Origin: Anaerolinea sp. | Lineage (GTDB): Bacteria; Chloroflexota; Anaerolineae; Anaerolineales; Anaerolineaceae | Direction: 5' to 3' | NCBI GenBank assembly: GCA_020725865.1 | Contig: DYEC01000024.1 | Location: 1 to 64,000, forward strand | Length of the DNA stretch: 64,000 nt | Shown: positions 35,830 to 43,865 of the stretch, in pieces | Numbering within the stretch: the stretch's first letter is position 1 | Layout: each line of letters starts with the position of its first letter | Translations under genes and position numbers: made by a program | The notes under the pieces: model-generated | What the model was told of the DNA's origin: nothing | The model's input: only the letters and a program-made list of their open reading frames with translations | The model's database searches: none

Positions 35830-36903
35830 ATGAAGAGCAAATTGTATATTTTGGGTGTTGTGATCGTTGTAATCGCATTGTTGCTTTCATCATGTGCACC
35901 GAAGAAACAGGCTGTTACCATTCGCTTTGCCAATTTGCCCTATCTTGACTACGGGCCCTGGATCATTGCTGAAAAGATGGGCTATCTCAGTGAGCAGGGG
36001 ATAACGCTCAACACAACAATGTTTGAGGTTGAGCAGCCTGAGATCGAGGCAATGCTTGGGGGGTCGATTGATGCCGGTGCAGGTGCTGACTCGCCACTAA
36101 TCCTTCTGGCACCAAAGGCGAAGGATACTGTACTGATGGTTTCAGTCCATAGCCTGTTCACCGGCTACTCCATTATGGCGCGCCCAGGACAGGTGAAGAC
36201 CTATGATGATTTTGTAGGCGAGGGCAAGTCCTCTGAGGATGCGCTGGCGGCGGCATGTGCCCAGCTGAAGGGGAAGAAAATCATCCTGCCGGGTGGTGCT
36301 TCGTTTTACCCTGTCCTGGATACCTGTCTGGGATATGCGGGTTTAACGCAAAAAGATCTGGAAATCATTGATATGGACCCTGTGGAAGGCGCGGCTGCGT
36401 TCCTGCAGGGGACAGGTGACTTCTACAGTGATGGCCTGCCGCAGCGCTTCCGCCTTGAGCAAGAGGGTATGGTAAACATGGTCACTGGCGTTCAGTTGGG
36501 CGGAGGAGCGATGGATACCGCCGGGTTGTACGTAACAAAAGATTTCTACCAGAAGAATCCGGAAGCTGTCTATGGCTTGCTCAAAGCCTGGTATAAGGCT
36601 GTTGCATATCTTAAATCCGATCCGGATAAAGCGATTCCGATTATGGTAGATTGGATCAATTCCCAATCCGGGGCGGGGATGACCGTGGATGACGCCAAAC
36701 GCTTCCTCAAAGACCTGGTGCTTTTCCCCACCTATGATGAGGTCAATCAATGGTTCTTCACAAAGGATAGTCCCTACTACTGGGAAAACCGTCTCGAATT
36801 CGTTAAGAATTACAACCAAACATCGCAGGGCGTGGATTACACTGGTGTTGATCTGAATGCCATGTTCCCGTTGCGGGAAGTATATCCAAAAGTCAAGCCG
36901 TAA
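35830..36903 (+). CDS. NitT/TauT-family substrate-binding lipoprotein
   Basis: A 357-residue periplasmic-binding-type lipoprotein anchored through the lipobox LLSSC. The type 2 binding fold starts TIRFANLPYLDYGPWIIAEKMGYLSEQGI, as in NMT1/ThiY/SsuA-like proteins. GSIDAGAGADSPLILL and GDFYSDGLPQR are the usual ligand-lining regions. Substrate unknown. AAGGAGAGA precedes the ATG at 35830; the longer upstream reading runs into the permease. A 15-bp stem-loop follows its stop codon. Confidence 0.88.
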   Translation: MKSKLYILGVVIVVIALLLSSCAPKKQAVTIRFANLPYLDYGPWIIAEKMGYLSEQGITLNTTMFEVEQPEIEAMLGGSIDAGAGADSPLILLAPKAKDTVLMVSVHSLFTGYSIMARPGQVKTYDDFVGEGKSSEDALAAACAQLKGKKIILPGGASFYPVLDTCLGYAGLTQKDLEIIDMDPVEGAAAFLQGTGDFYSDGLPQRFRLEQEGMVNMVTGVQLGGGAMDTAGLYVTKDFYQKNPEAVYGLLKAWYKAVAYLKSDPDKAIPIMVDWINSQSGAGMTVDDAKRFLKDLVLFPTYDEVNQWFFTKDSPYYWENRLEFVKNYNQTSQGVDYTGVDLNAMFPLREVYPKVKP

Positions 36904-36910
36904 GATTTGA

Positions 36911-36948
36911 TTCTAGCAGGAACGCAGGGGGACGCGTTCCTGCTAGAA
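36911..36948 (+). other. Intercistronic stem-loop after the binding-protein gene
   Basis: A perfect 15-bp inverted repeat, 36911-36925 with 36934-36948, loop of 8 nt, 7 nt after the stop and about 9 nt before the next ribosome site. There is no T-run, so it more likely protects the upstream mRNA end or partially terminates. Confidence 0.7.
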
Positions 36949-36967
36949 CCTACTATGGAGTTTGTGG

Positions 36968-38173
36968 TTGATTACGGTCCAATACCTTGAAGATGCTCCA
37001 GAACTGAAAACCCTGGATGCGGGAGTAGTTAAAAAGAAATTGCGGGAGGCTTACCAGTGCTTGCCATTCAGTCATTTGCTGATTGGTTGGAATTTGCCTA
37101 GGGGTTTGTTGGAGGCATGTCGTATCGAAGCAGAATCTCTGGGCATTCGGTTTTTGCGCTGGCACCCTCTCCTGACCAGTGATGGTACATTTGAGCCTCG
37201 GCCGGAATGGCAGGTCATAAGTGCGGGTGGGGGGAAGGTGATGGGCTTTCGCAATATGCCTGAATTCACCTTTGTTTGTCCCAATCATCCGCAGGTTCAG
37301 GAAGCAATTGTGGACCGCGTTTCCGAACTGGTGCGTGAAGGAATATATCAAGGTTTCTTTTTAGATCGCATCCGTTTTCCTTCCCCATCTGCGGACCCAT
37401 TTAATCATCTGGGATGTTTCTGTGAACATTGCTTCCGTAAGGCTGACAGATTCGGTTTGGACCTGATGGAGGTGCGCCGTAAAATCCTACAGCTAACGCA
37501 GACTGAGCAGGGATGCGTTGGTCTGGTTCAGGCTCTGCTGAGCGAAAAGCAAACGTCGTTGGATGAGCCTGCAAGGCAGATGGTTCGGGCGTTCCTTGAT
37601 TTTCGTCAGAGAAGTGTGACGGATTTTGTGTCTCGGGTTTGCGGTCTCCTGAAACAGGGCAATATGGAAATTGGCTTGGATTGCTTCTCGCCGGGACTGA
37701 CAAGGATGGTCGGGCAGGATTTGAATAGTTTGAGCCGGGTTGCCGATTGGATTAAGGTAATGAGCTACCTGCATACAATGGGACCGGCTGGTTTGCCCTT
37801 CGAGCTTCTCGGAATCTTAGATTATCTGTTAACAACCACCAGATTGTCGGTTGCGCAGGTGCTTACTCTTATCAGGAATGTGCTTGATCTCCCACTGCCT
37901 GAATCGCGTCAGGAGTTGGTCGCCCTTGGTTTATCATCTCAGGCTTTGCAAGTCGAATTGAGGCGGGGGCTTGATAATTGTCACGCCCCCTTACTTGTAG
38001 GAATCGAGCTGGTAGAGTTGGATGGTGTGGCAAATCCTCACCCCGAACAGATCAAGGCTGACCTCGCAGGAATCAAGGCAATGAATGTGGGTGGAATCGC
38101 AATTTCCTGGGATCTCTGGCATATTCCTTTGACTCGGCTAGAATTGGTGAGGCAAGCTTATCTGGAAGGCTGA
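36968..38173 (+). CDS. Putative TIM-barrel glycoside-hydrolase-like protein
   Basis: A 401-residue protein without signal peptide. The core reads as a glycosyl-hydrolase-like barrel: CPNHPQVQEAIVDRVSELV, then GFFLDRIRFPSP with an acidic residue at a strand end, then a CFCEHC cysteine cluster, DWIKVMSYLHTMGP and a final GGIAISWDLWH. I recognise the plan of uncharacterised putative glycoside hydrolases but no exact family. GGAG (36957-36960) sits 7 nt before TTG 36968, preferred over TTG 36962. Its place inside the transporter operon suggests it processes the imported compound or a conjugate. Confidence 0.6.
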   Translation: MITVQYLEDAPELKTLDAGVVKKKLREAYQCLPFSHLLIGWNLPRGLLEACRIEAESLGIRFLRWHPLLTSDGTFEPRPEWQVISAGGGKVMGFRNMPEFTFVCPNHPQVQEAIVDRVSELVREGIYQGFFLDRIRFPSPSADPFNHLGCFCEHCFRKADRFGLDLMEVRRKILQLTQTEQGCVGLVQALLSEKQTSLDEPARQMVRAFLDFRQRSVTDFVSRVCGLLKQGNMEIGLDCFSPGLTRMVGQDLNSLSRVADWIKVMSYLHTMGPAGLPFELLGILDYLLTTTRLSVAQVLTLIRNVLDLPLPESRQELVALGLSSQALQVELRRGLDNCHAPLLVGIELVELDGVANPHPEQIKADLAGIKAMNVGGIAISWDLWHIPLTRLELVRQAYLEG

Positions 38174-38191
38174 TTTTCAGGAGCACATCGC

Positions 38192-38956
38192 ATGAATCAA
38201 AGTGAAGAAAAAATCCGCATTGAAAATGTCAGTAAAATCTTCGATATCGGAAAAGGTAATACCATTCAGGCTTTGGTGGATATCAACCTTTCAGTTTACA
38301 ATGAGGAATTCGTCTGTATTGTTGGACCTTCAGGATGTGGTAAATCTACATTGTTGTACCTGATTGCGGCGCTGGATCGTCCCACTTCTGGGCGGATACT
38401 GGTTGAAGGCGAACTGGTGACAAAGCCAAATCCTAAAGTGGGTATGGTGTTTCAGCCGGATTCGGTGTTTCCCTGGTTATCGGTGCGTGATAATGTTGCC
38501 TTTGGACCGATTATCCGTGGTGTCCCCGAGGAACAGGTGCGCTGGATTACCAAGAATTATATTGAGATGGTGGGTTTGCAAGGTTTTGAGAATTCTTTGC
38601 CGCGCCAGCTTTCGGGAGGGATGAAGAAGCGAGTGGATGTCGCGCGGGCTTTTGCTAATAACCCGGATATCTTACTGATGGATGAGCCGTTCGGCGCTTT
38701 GGATGCGATGACCAAAGAAAAGTTGCAGATTGAATTATTGCGCATCTGGGACACAGAGCGCAAAACGGTATTGTTTGTCACTCATGATCTTGAAGAGGCT
38801 CTGGTACTTGGTTCACGAATTGTTGTGATGAGCCGCGCGCCCAATACAATTCAAACTGTGCTGGACGTACCCTTTGAACGGCCGCGTGATCTTCTACTTA
38901 AGACCAGTACAGAATTTCAGCAGATGCGCCGTCAGCTTTGGGATTTGTTGAAGTAG
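38192..38956 (+). CDS. ABC transporter ATPase, NitT/TauT (SsuB-like) family
   Basis: A 254-residue nucleotide-binding subunit. The Walker A is GPSGCGKST, the signature LSGGMKKRVDVARA, the Walker B LLMDEPFGALD and the H-loop FVTHDLEEA. The FQPDSVFPWLSV Q-loop region is of the SsuB/TauB/ThiZ type. It completes the permease/lipoprotein set; the putative hydrolase gene is inserted between the lipoprotein and this gene, 18 nt upstream. Confidence 0.93.
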   Translation: MNQSEEKIRIENVSKIFDIGKGNTIQALVDINLSVYNEEFVCIVGPSGCGKSTLLYLIAALDRPTSGRILVEGELVTKPNPKVGMVFQPDSVFPWLSVRDNVAFGPIIRGVPEEQVRWITKNYIEMVGLQGFENSLPRQLSGGMKKRVDVARAFANNPDILLMDEPFGALDAMTKEKLQIELLRIWDTERKTVLFVTHDLEEALVLGSRIVVMSRAPNTIQTVLDVPFERPRDLLLKTSTEFQQMRRQLWDLLK

Positions 38957-38965
38957 GTTTGTCTG

Positions 38966-39673
38966 TTATTCTTTTTGCCGGTGGGTACCATCGCAGAGCG
39001 GTTTGTTCTTTGAGCGTCCGCAACTGCAGAGCGTGACGCGATTTCGGACTTCCATCGGTTTTCCGTCAGAGCGTTCAATCGGGATATAGCCTGTTACCCA
39101 TAATGGACCTTCAATTGGCCCGTCTGAAGTAATTTCAGTGGTGACGGCAATTTGCTGGGGCAGATCGGGTTCAATATCAGGTTCTCCTTCTTTCATCGCA
39201 TACGTATATGAACCGGAAGGACAACGTTCAATCATACCGATAATTTCTGCCCGCACTCGGGGTTCAGTTGTGTCCTTCATCATTTGTTTGATTTCAGTAA
39301 GACGGTTACCGCAGAAGCCAGACTCACAACATAGTGAGTAGTCGCGTTTGACGATAATACCGACACCATCTTCATAGATGACTTGTCGCTCAGCAGTTGG
39401 ACGGGTGTCGGCGGTCTCGGTGCCGTCAAAATCAATTTCTTTGTGAGTGCCGTCACAAAACGGTTTGTCTTTAGAATGCCCGCAACGGCACAGAGAGTAG
39501 TACTCGCTTTCGCCGGTGGGAATGGTTTGTTCTTTTTTCCAGGTCAACGGCTCGCCATACTCGGAAACGACCTGGGTTTTACGCACCAGAGGAATGTTGC
39601 CATATACCCGATACGACCCGTTTGGACGAACGACAATTTTTTTGTCTGTAGAGTGCTCTGGTTTACTGGTCAT
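38966..39673 (-). CDS. Double-CDGSH iron-sulfur protein
   Basis: A 235-residue soluble protein with two CDGSH motifs (C-x-C-x8-C-x3-H): Cys62, Cys64, Cys73, His77 and Cys216, Cys218, Cys227, His231. Each binds a redox-active 2Fe-2S cluster in known members. Between them lies a segment with Cys115, Cys116, Cys121 and Cys151 resembling a small divergent ferredoxin-like domain that may hold another cluster. A role in electron transfer or redox sensing is inferred. GGAGG precedes the ATG at 39673. It converges on the ATPase gene. Confidence 0.9.
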   Translation of the reverse strand: MTSKPEHSTDKKIVVRPNGSYRVYGNIPLVRKTQVVSEYGEPLTWKKEQTIPTGESEYYSLCRCGHSKDKPFCDGTHKEIDFDGTETADTRPTAERQVIYEDGVGIIVKRDYSLCCESGFCGNRLTEIKQMMKDTTEPRVRAEIIGMIERCPSGSYTYAMKEGEPDIEPDLPQQIAVTTEITSDGPIEGPLWVTGYIPIERSDGKPMEVRNRVTLCSCGRSKNKPLCDGTHRQKE

Positions 39674-39728
39674 ATTTACCTCCAATAACAATCAATGATT
39701 ATTTTGGGTATGGTATTTTTTAGCCCAA

Positions 39729-39756
39729 ATTATACTAAAAAGAATTTTTTTGTCAT
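39729..39756 (-). promoter_or_regulatory. Promoter of the CDGSH gene
   Basis: On the minus strand ATGACA (39751-39756), 16-nt spacer, TATAAT (39729-39734), about 55 nt before the start. Confidence 0.6.
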
Positions 39757-39770
39757 AAAAATATTATGAC
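39752..39770. promoter_or_regulatory. Perfect palindrome GTCATAA-N5-TTATGAC overlapping the CDGSH -35
   Basis: A 7-bp perfect inverted repeat with 5-nt centre covers the -35 of the CDGSH promoter and lies about 40 nt upstream of the divergent GntR promoter. It has the geometry of a dimeric regulator site. The regulator is unknown. Confidence 0.6.
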
Positions 39771-39807
39771 GTATTTGGATTTTGAGAAATTTTAAGAAAA
39801 ACGGGTA

Positions 39808-39836
39808 TTGACTTTCATCTTTTTTTAAGCTACGAT
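39808..39836 (+). promoter_or_regulatory. Sigma-70 promoter of the GntR gene
   Basis: TTGACT (39808-39813), 17-nt spacer, TACGAT (39831-39836), 58 nt before the ATG. Confidence 0.6.
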
Positions 39837-39851
39837 ATATAAAGTCTAGAC

Positions 39852-39872
39852 ATTAAACAATAAACATTTAAT
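39852..39872. promoter_or_regulatory. AT-rich inverted repeat before GntR gene, candidate operator
   Basis: ATTAAA (39852-39857) is mirrored by TTTAAT (39867-39872) just downstream of the likely transcription start. CATTAA also recurs as a direct repeat to 39878. Position fits autoregulation by the GntR protein. Confidence 0.35.
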
Positions 39873-39894
39873 CATTAACAACTTTCCTCCCTGT

Positions 39895-40692
39895 ATGAAT
39901 CAATCTCAATCGGTGAACGACCTATTCAGTCAGTATTTGCCGCCGCTGGCGGAAAACCTGGTGGTGCTGACTGCAAACCGGATTCGCAACATGATCACCA
40001 ATGGCTCATTGGCGCCGGGTTCGCGTCTGCCGAACGAACATGAACTTTCCGAGGCGATGGGAGTGAGTCGCGGCACAATTCGTGCCGCTCTCAATTTATT
40101 GCAACAGCAAGGCTTGCTCTGGAGACGGCAGGGGGTGGGCACATTTATCAGTGAAGTACCGCTTTTGGAAAACCGTCTTGATCTCAATTTCAGCTATACG
40201 GCGCTGATTCGCTCAATGGGACACCAACCGGGCTGCAAATTGCTGGACATTCGCGTCATCCCGGCAGATGAATTGAGTGCAAACCGTTTACAGGTAGAGG
40301 AAAGTACACCGTTAGTGTGTATCCGCCGCATCCGTACCGCTGATGAGCGCCCTGTGGTAGCTTCACTGGATAGCTTTCCGCAGAGCTTGTTGTATCAAGG
40401 GATGCGCAAGATGGAGCTGGAAGACCTGCGGCGGCTTTTAAGCGAAAAAATCTCCCTGTATCAGGTCTTTGAAGAGGATTTGCATCAGACGATTGATTAT
40501 GGGATTACCCGGTTGCGGCCAATTGCGGCAGATGCACAGCTCATCAAGCAATTCGCCCTGGATATTCCAAGGGGCTCCGTTATGCTTTATATGGAACAAT
40601 TAGATTTTGACCGAAATCGGCAACCAATCCTTTTTTCGCATGAATATCATCTGGCTGAACATACCACATTCACGATCTACCGCCGCCGCTGA
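39895..40692 (+). CDS. GntR-family regulator, HutC/UTRA subfamily
   Basis: A 265-residue protein with an N-terminal winged helix-turn-helix (LAPGSRLPNEHELSEAMGVSRGTIRAAL) and a C-terminal UTRA ligand-sensing domain. HutC-type GntR proteins usually repress adjacent uptake and catabolic genes and are released by a pathway metabolite, often a phosphorylated sugar. It lies directly upstream of, and on the same strand as, the polyol-type transport cluster. The effector is unknown. Confidence 0.9.
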   Translation: MNQSQSVNDLFSQYLPPLAENLVVLTANRIRNMITNGSLAPGSRLPNEHELSEAMGVSRGTIRAALNLLQQQGLLWRRQGVGTFISEVPLLENRLDLNFSYTALIRSMGHQPGCKLLDIRVIPADELSANRLQVEESTPLVCIRRIRTADERPVVASLDSFPQSLLYQGMRKMELEDLRRLLSEKISLYQVFEEDLHQTIDYGITRLRPIAADAQLIKQFALDIPRGSVMLYMEQLDFDRNRQPILFSHEYHLAEHTTFTIYRRR

Positions 40693-40763
40693 GATACTTG
40701 CCGTGAAAAGCGAAATGGTTTTTCACCCTATCAACTCCGGCAATCTCTCACTTGTAACTTTTC

Positions 40764-40871
40764 AAAGGAGGTGATCTAAACCGTTGAATTGAGATGATAG
40801 CTTTTCAAGCTGACAGGTCGTTCATTTGGATGCTATTTGATGGAGTAGGAGGAAAAGATCATGAAGCGTGA
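40764..40871 (+). promoter_or_regulatory. Full-length Shine-Dalgarno and small upstream frame before the binding-protein gene
   Basis: AAAGGAGGTGATC (40764-40776) is a full complement to the 16S rRNA 3' end but lies 84 nt before the nearest real gene. After it come a two-codon frame (TTG AAT TGA) and a 25-codon frame (40794-40871) that overlaps the next gene's start. It could be a translated leader peptide, a ribosome standby site or chance. Confidence 0.35.
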
Positions 40872-42402
40872 GGTGTCACTATTCATAAGTCTAGTTGTCC
40901 TGGTTTCGTTGGTGCTGGCGGCTTGTGCGCCTGCTGCCACTCCCACCCCGGAAGCTAAACCACAAGAGGGGCAGCAGGGCGGTGCCTGGTCGCTGGCTGA
41001 AGCTGCCAAACCCTGGAAAGGTGAAACGCTGCGGTTGATCGGTGAGGCGCTGCCGCCACTGGAAGCGCTGGAAGAGCTAAAACCACAGTTTGAAGAAATC
41101 ACCGGCGCCAAAGTCATCATTGAGGGGTTGGGACATGAAGAGGCGGTTGAGAAAGTTACCTTGGATTTTGCCGGTCAGACGGGCGTTTATGATGTTGTAC
41201 TTCAGCCCAATCGAGCATTGGGAAAGTTGGTGACCAATGGCTGGTTGCGCCCTATTGATGAATTCTATAATAACCCTGCCCTGCGAGATCCCAATTTCAG
41301 CTATGAAGGATCGCTGCTCAATCAGGAATGGTTCCGAGAGACCAACATGTATCAGGATAAAGTGTATGGTTTGCCCTTCCACTTTATCAGTATGTATCTG
41401 TGGTACCGCTATGACTGGTTTGATCATCCCGATGAGCAGGCGGCTTTCAAAGCCAAATACGGTTATGATTTACCCTCTCCGCCGATTACCTGGGAAGAAT
41501 ATATGGATGTGGCAGAGTTCTTCACCCGTAAGTCTGGGGAGAAACTGGCAGGTGAAACACTCACCTATGATGTCTATGGTCATACCTGGGGCGGTGCCCG
41601 CCATGTAACAGCTTGGTATGACTTCCTTAATGTCATTTATTCATACGGCGGTCGTGATATTAAGCTACCCAACAACCGCGGCGACTCATACGGTCCGGTC
41701 ACGGTCAATTCACCCGAGAATCTTGAAGCGCTCAAGCTGATCATTGATTCGCTGAAATATGCTCCGCCCGGAGTACTCAGCTCCACATGGGATGAAAAGC
41801 AGGCTGCTCAGCAATCCGGTCTGGTAGCGATGGCTATCCAATGGGATGATGCGGCATTTGCCGTTGAAGATCCGGAGCAATCCAAAGCTTCCGGCAAGAT
41901 TGCGTACAGCGGGGTACCGATCAAGAAAGAGAAGATGACCCAGATCGAAGGGTGGGATTATCTAATTCCCAAGAGCTCCAAGAAGCCTGAATTGGCGTGG
42001 CTGTTTGTTCAGTGGGCAATGGGTAAGGATATCCAGATTGCACAGATGAAACTGGGCGGTCAATCCGCACTGGTAACCACCTACGAAGATCCTGAGGTGG
42101 TTGCCATCCCCTACGTACCCACCTCTGTGTATCTAAAGACTGCTGGCAAGACCGTCCTGAAGGTTCGCAAAGTGGGTGACCCGACAGGTGGTGGTGTACC
42201 TGAGCGCTATCTCAATGCAACCAATCCACTAACGGGTGATACCTCTGTGAATATTGTCGCCAAGCCCACTTTCCCGGAGGAAGAACGTATCACCGAAGCC
42301 ATCATCCTTTGGGTGAACCGCGCCTTAACCGGAGAGGTCACACCAGAAAAAGCACTTGAGGAACTTGAAAAAGAGATGAAATCCATCTTGCCCAGCCAGT
42401 AA
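40861..42402 (+). CDS. ABC sugar/polyol substrate-binding lipoprotein
   Basis: A 513-residue type 1 solute-binding lipoprotein (lipobox VLAAC) with a short P/T/E linker. FEEITGAKVIIEGLGHEEAVEKV and YGLPFHFISMYLWYRYDWFD are typical of family 1 (MalE/UgpB-like) proteins. It is longer than most (about 420-450), like glycerol- or polyol-type binding proteins. AGGAGGAAAAG precedes the start. A large GC-rich stem-loop follows the stop. Substrate unknown; the neighbouring enzymes point to a polyol or small sugar. Confidence 0.88.
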   Translation: MKREVSLFISLVVLVSLVLAACAPAATPTPEAKPQEGQQGGAWSLAEAAKPWKGETLRLIGEALPPLEALEELKPQFEEITGAKVIIEGLGHEEAVEKVTLDFAGQTGVYDVVLQPNRALGKLVTNGWLRPIDEFYNNPALRDPNFSYEGSLLNQEWFRETNMYQDKVYGLPFHFISMYLWYRYDWFDHPDEQAAFKAKYGYDLPSPPITWEEYMDVAEFFTRKSGEKLAGETLTYDVYGHTWGGARHVTAWYDFLNVIYSYGGRDIKLPNNRGDSYGPVTVNSPENLEALKLIIDSLKYAPPGVLSSTWDEKQAAQQSGLVAMAIQWDDAAFAVEDPEQSKASGKIAYSGVPIKKEKMTQIEGWDYLIPKSSKKPELAWLFVQWAMGKDIQIAQMKLGGQSALVTTYEDPEVVAIPYVPTSVYLKTAGKTVLKVRKVGDPTGGGVPERYLNATNPLTGDTSVNIVAKPTFPEEERITEAIILWVNRALTGEVTPEKALEELEKEMKSILPSQ

Positions 42403-42414
42403 ACCTGGCGCTAG

Positions 42415-42449
42415 GGGCGGCGGGGTGGCAAATCGCCAACCCGCCGCCC
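42415..42449 (+). other. GC-rich intercistronic stem-loop after the binding-protein gene
   Basis: 42415-42429 pairs with 42435-42449 with one internal G-A mismatch, 14 base pairs in all, loop of 5 nt. There is no T-run. It probably stabilises or limits the transcript between the binding protein and the other subunits. Confidence 0.7.
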
Positions 42450-42453
42450 AACT

Positions 42454-42486
42454 CGGGCAGGTCGCAGAAGCCTTAAAATCTGCCCG
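42454..42486 (+). other. Second intercistronic stem-loop
   Basis: CGGGCAG (42454-42460) pairs with CTGCCCG (42480-42486), immediately after the first hairpin and 27 nt before the next start codon. Confidence 0.5.
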
Positions 42487-42513
42487 GGTAAACTTTATAA
42501 AAAGGAGCAGGCA

Positions 42514-42723
42514 ATGAATATTGGCGACAAGATTACCTGGTCTTATCGAATTCTGTTTATCCTGATGCTGGTCTGGCTGCGTTTTATTGAACAGTACATC
42601 ACCATCTGGGGGGTATGGGTGGTTTGGGCGATCATTGCGTTTATCATCTTCTTTCAGCCGTTTAAACGGCGGAAGAAGAACAACCACAAGCCGGATATGC
42701 CGAATACCATTGATGTCAAATAG
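42514..42723 (+). CDS. Small two-helix membrane protein of the transport operon
   Basis: A 69-residue protein with two hydrophobic segments (about 10-27 and 30-49) and a basic, hydrophilic tail RRKKNNHKPDMPNTIDVK. AAAGGAG precedes the ATG. It lies between the binding protein and the ATPases, the position held by a small membrane gene (GlpU) in glycerol-type importers of rhizobia, though I cannot claim homology. A structural or accessory role in the transporter is inferred. Confidence 0.65.
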   Translation: MNIGDKITWSYRILFILMLVWLRFIEQYITIWGVWVVWAIIAFIIFFQPFKRRKKNNHKPDMPNTIDVK

Positions 42724-42735
42724 GAGAGGAACGCG

Positions 42736-43833
42736 ATGACCACACTGAACCTGAAAAATGTCTGGAAGATTTATGAGGGGAATGTACTTGCCGTTCAAGA
42801 CTTGAATATAGAGGTTAAAGACGGTGAGTTGTTTGCCCTGCTGGGTCCATCCGGCTGCGGTAAATCATCCACATTGCGCATGATCGCCGGATTGGAGAAA
42901 ATCACGCGCGGGGAAATCTGGTTTGATGATATTCTTGTCAATGACCTTGAGCCGCGCGAGCGCAATGTGGCGATGGTGTTTGAGACGTACGCACTTTATC
43001 CCTATCTGAGCGTTTATGAGAACATCGCTTTTCCCCTGCGCATACGCGGTATGAGTCGTGACGAAATAGATAAAAAAGTCCGCTGGGCGGCCGATTTTCT
43101 GGGAATCACCGATTTGTTGCCCATGCGTGTCCGGGGGCTAAGCGGCGGGCAGATGCAAAGCGTTGGTATTGGACGTGCCATCGTGCGCGAGCCTTCGGTT
43201 TTGTTAATGGATGAACCGATTTCGCATCTAGAAGCCCGACAACGCGCCCGCATGCGCGAGGAACTGGTGGATCTGCACCACCGGCTTGAGACGACCACCA
43301 TTTACGTGACCCACGATCAGGTGGAGGCAATGACGATGGCGCATCGCATTGCCGTGATGAATCTGGGTAAACTTCAGCAGGTTGGAACGCCGACAGAAGT
43401 TTATGAGCGTCCGCGCACCCAGTTCGTTGGTGGTTTTATTGGTGAGCCTCCGATGAACTTCGCAGATTGTGAGCTGGTGCATGAGAATGGTGAGGTGTTA
43501 GCTGTCTCACCATCCTTTAAAGTCCGGCTATCCTCTCAAGCGGCAAAAAAGCTGGAAAGTTATCAAGGCTCCCCAATGGTGCAATTGGGGATTCGTCCGG
43601 AAAGTATCTCGGTCAGCAAAACGCCGATGCCCGAAAGCATACAGGCTCAGGTTTATGTATTAGAGCCCCAAGGCGAGCGCACATTGCTCAGCGTGAAACT
43701 GGCGAATGGTGAGCTGTTCTTGATTGAAGTTGCTCCAGATTTTACTGCTCGAGTAGATGAGACAATCTATTTACAATTTCGCGAGCCGATTCACCTCTTT
43801 GAATCCCAAGAAGGGCTGAATCTGCTTTATTAG
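42736..43833 (+). CDS. MalK/UgpC-like ABC ATPase, first of an unequal pair
   Basis: A 365-residue ATPase with the C-terminal OB-type regulatory domain of the MalK group. The Walker A is GPSGCGKS (37-44), the signature LSGGQ (135-139), Walker B ends Asp159-Glu160 and the H-loop His193 is present (VTHDQVEA). Departures: the Q-loop Gln is Glu83 (VFETYALYP), the D-loop reads SHLEAR for the usual SNLDAK, and the signature continues MQSVGIGRA. It is followed after 32 nt by a second ATPase, suggesting a heterodimer. Confidence 0.93.
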   Translation: MTTLNLKNVWKIYEGNVLAVQDLNIEVKDGELFALLGPSGCGKSSTLRMIAGLEKITRGEIWFDDILVNDLEPRERNVAMVFETYALYPYLSVYENIAFPLRIRGMSRDEIDKKVRWAADFLGITDLLPMRVRGLSGGQMQSVGIGRAIVREPSVLLMDEPISHLEARQRARMREELVDLHHRLETTTIYVTHDQVEAMTMAHRIAVMNLGKLQQVGTPTEVYERPRTQFVGGFIGEPPMNFADCELVHENGEVLAVSPSFKVRLSSQAAKKLESYQGSPMVQLGIRPESISVSKTPMPESIQAQVYVLEPQGERTLLSVKLANGELFLIEVAPDFTARVDETIYLQFREPIHLFESQEGLNLLY

Positions 43834-43865
43834 AACCTTAATCAAGGTTTTTATCAGAGGTGACC

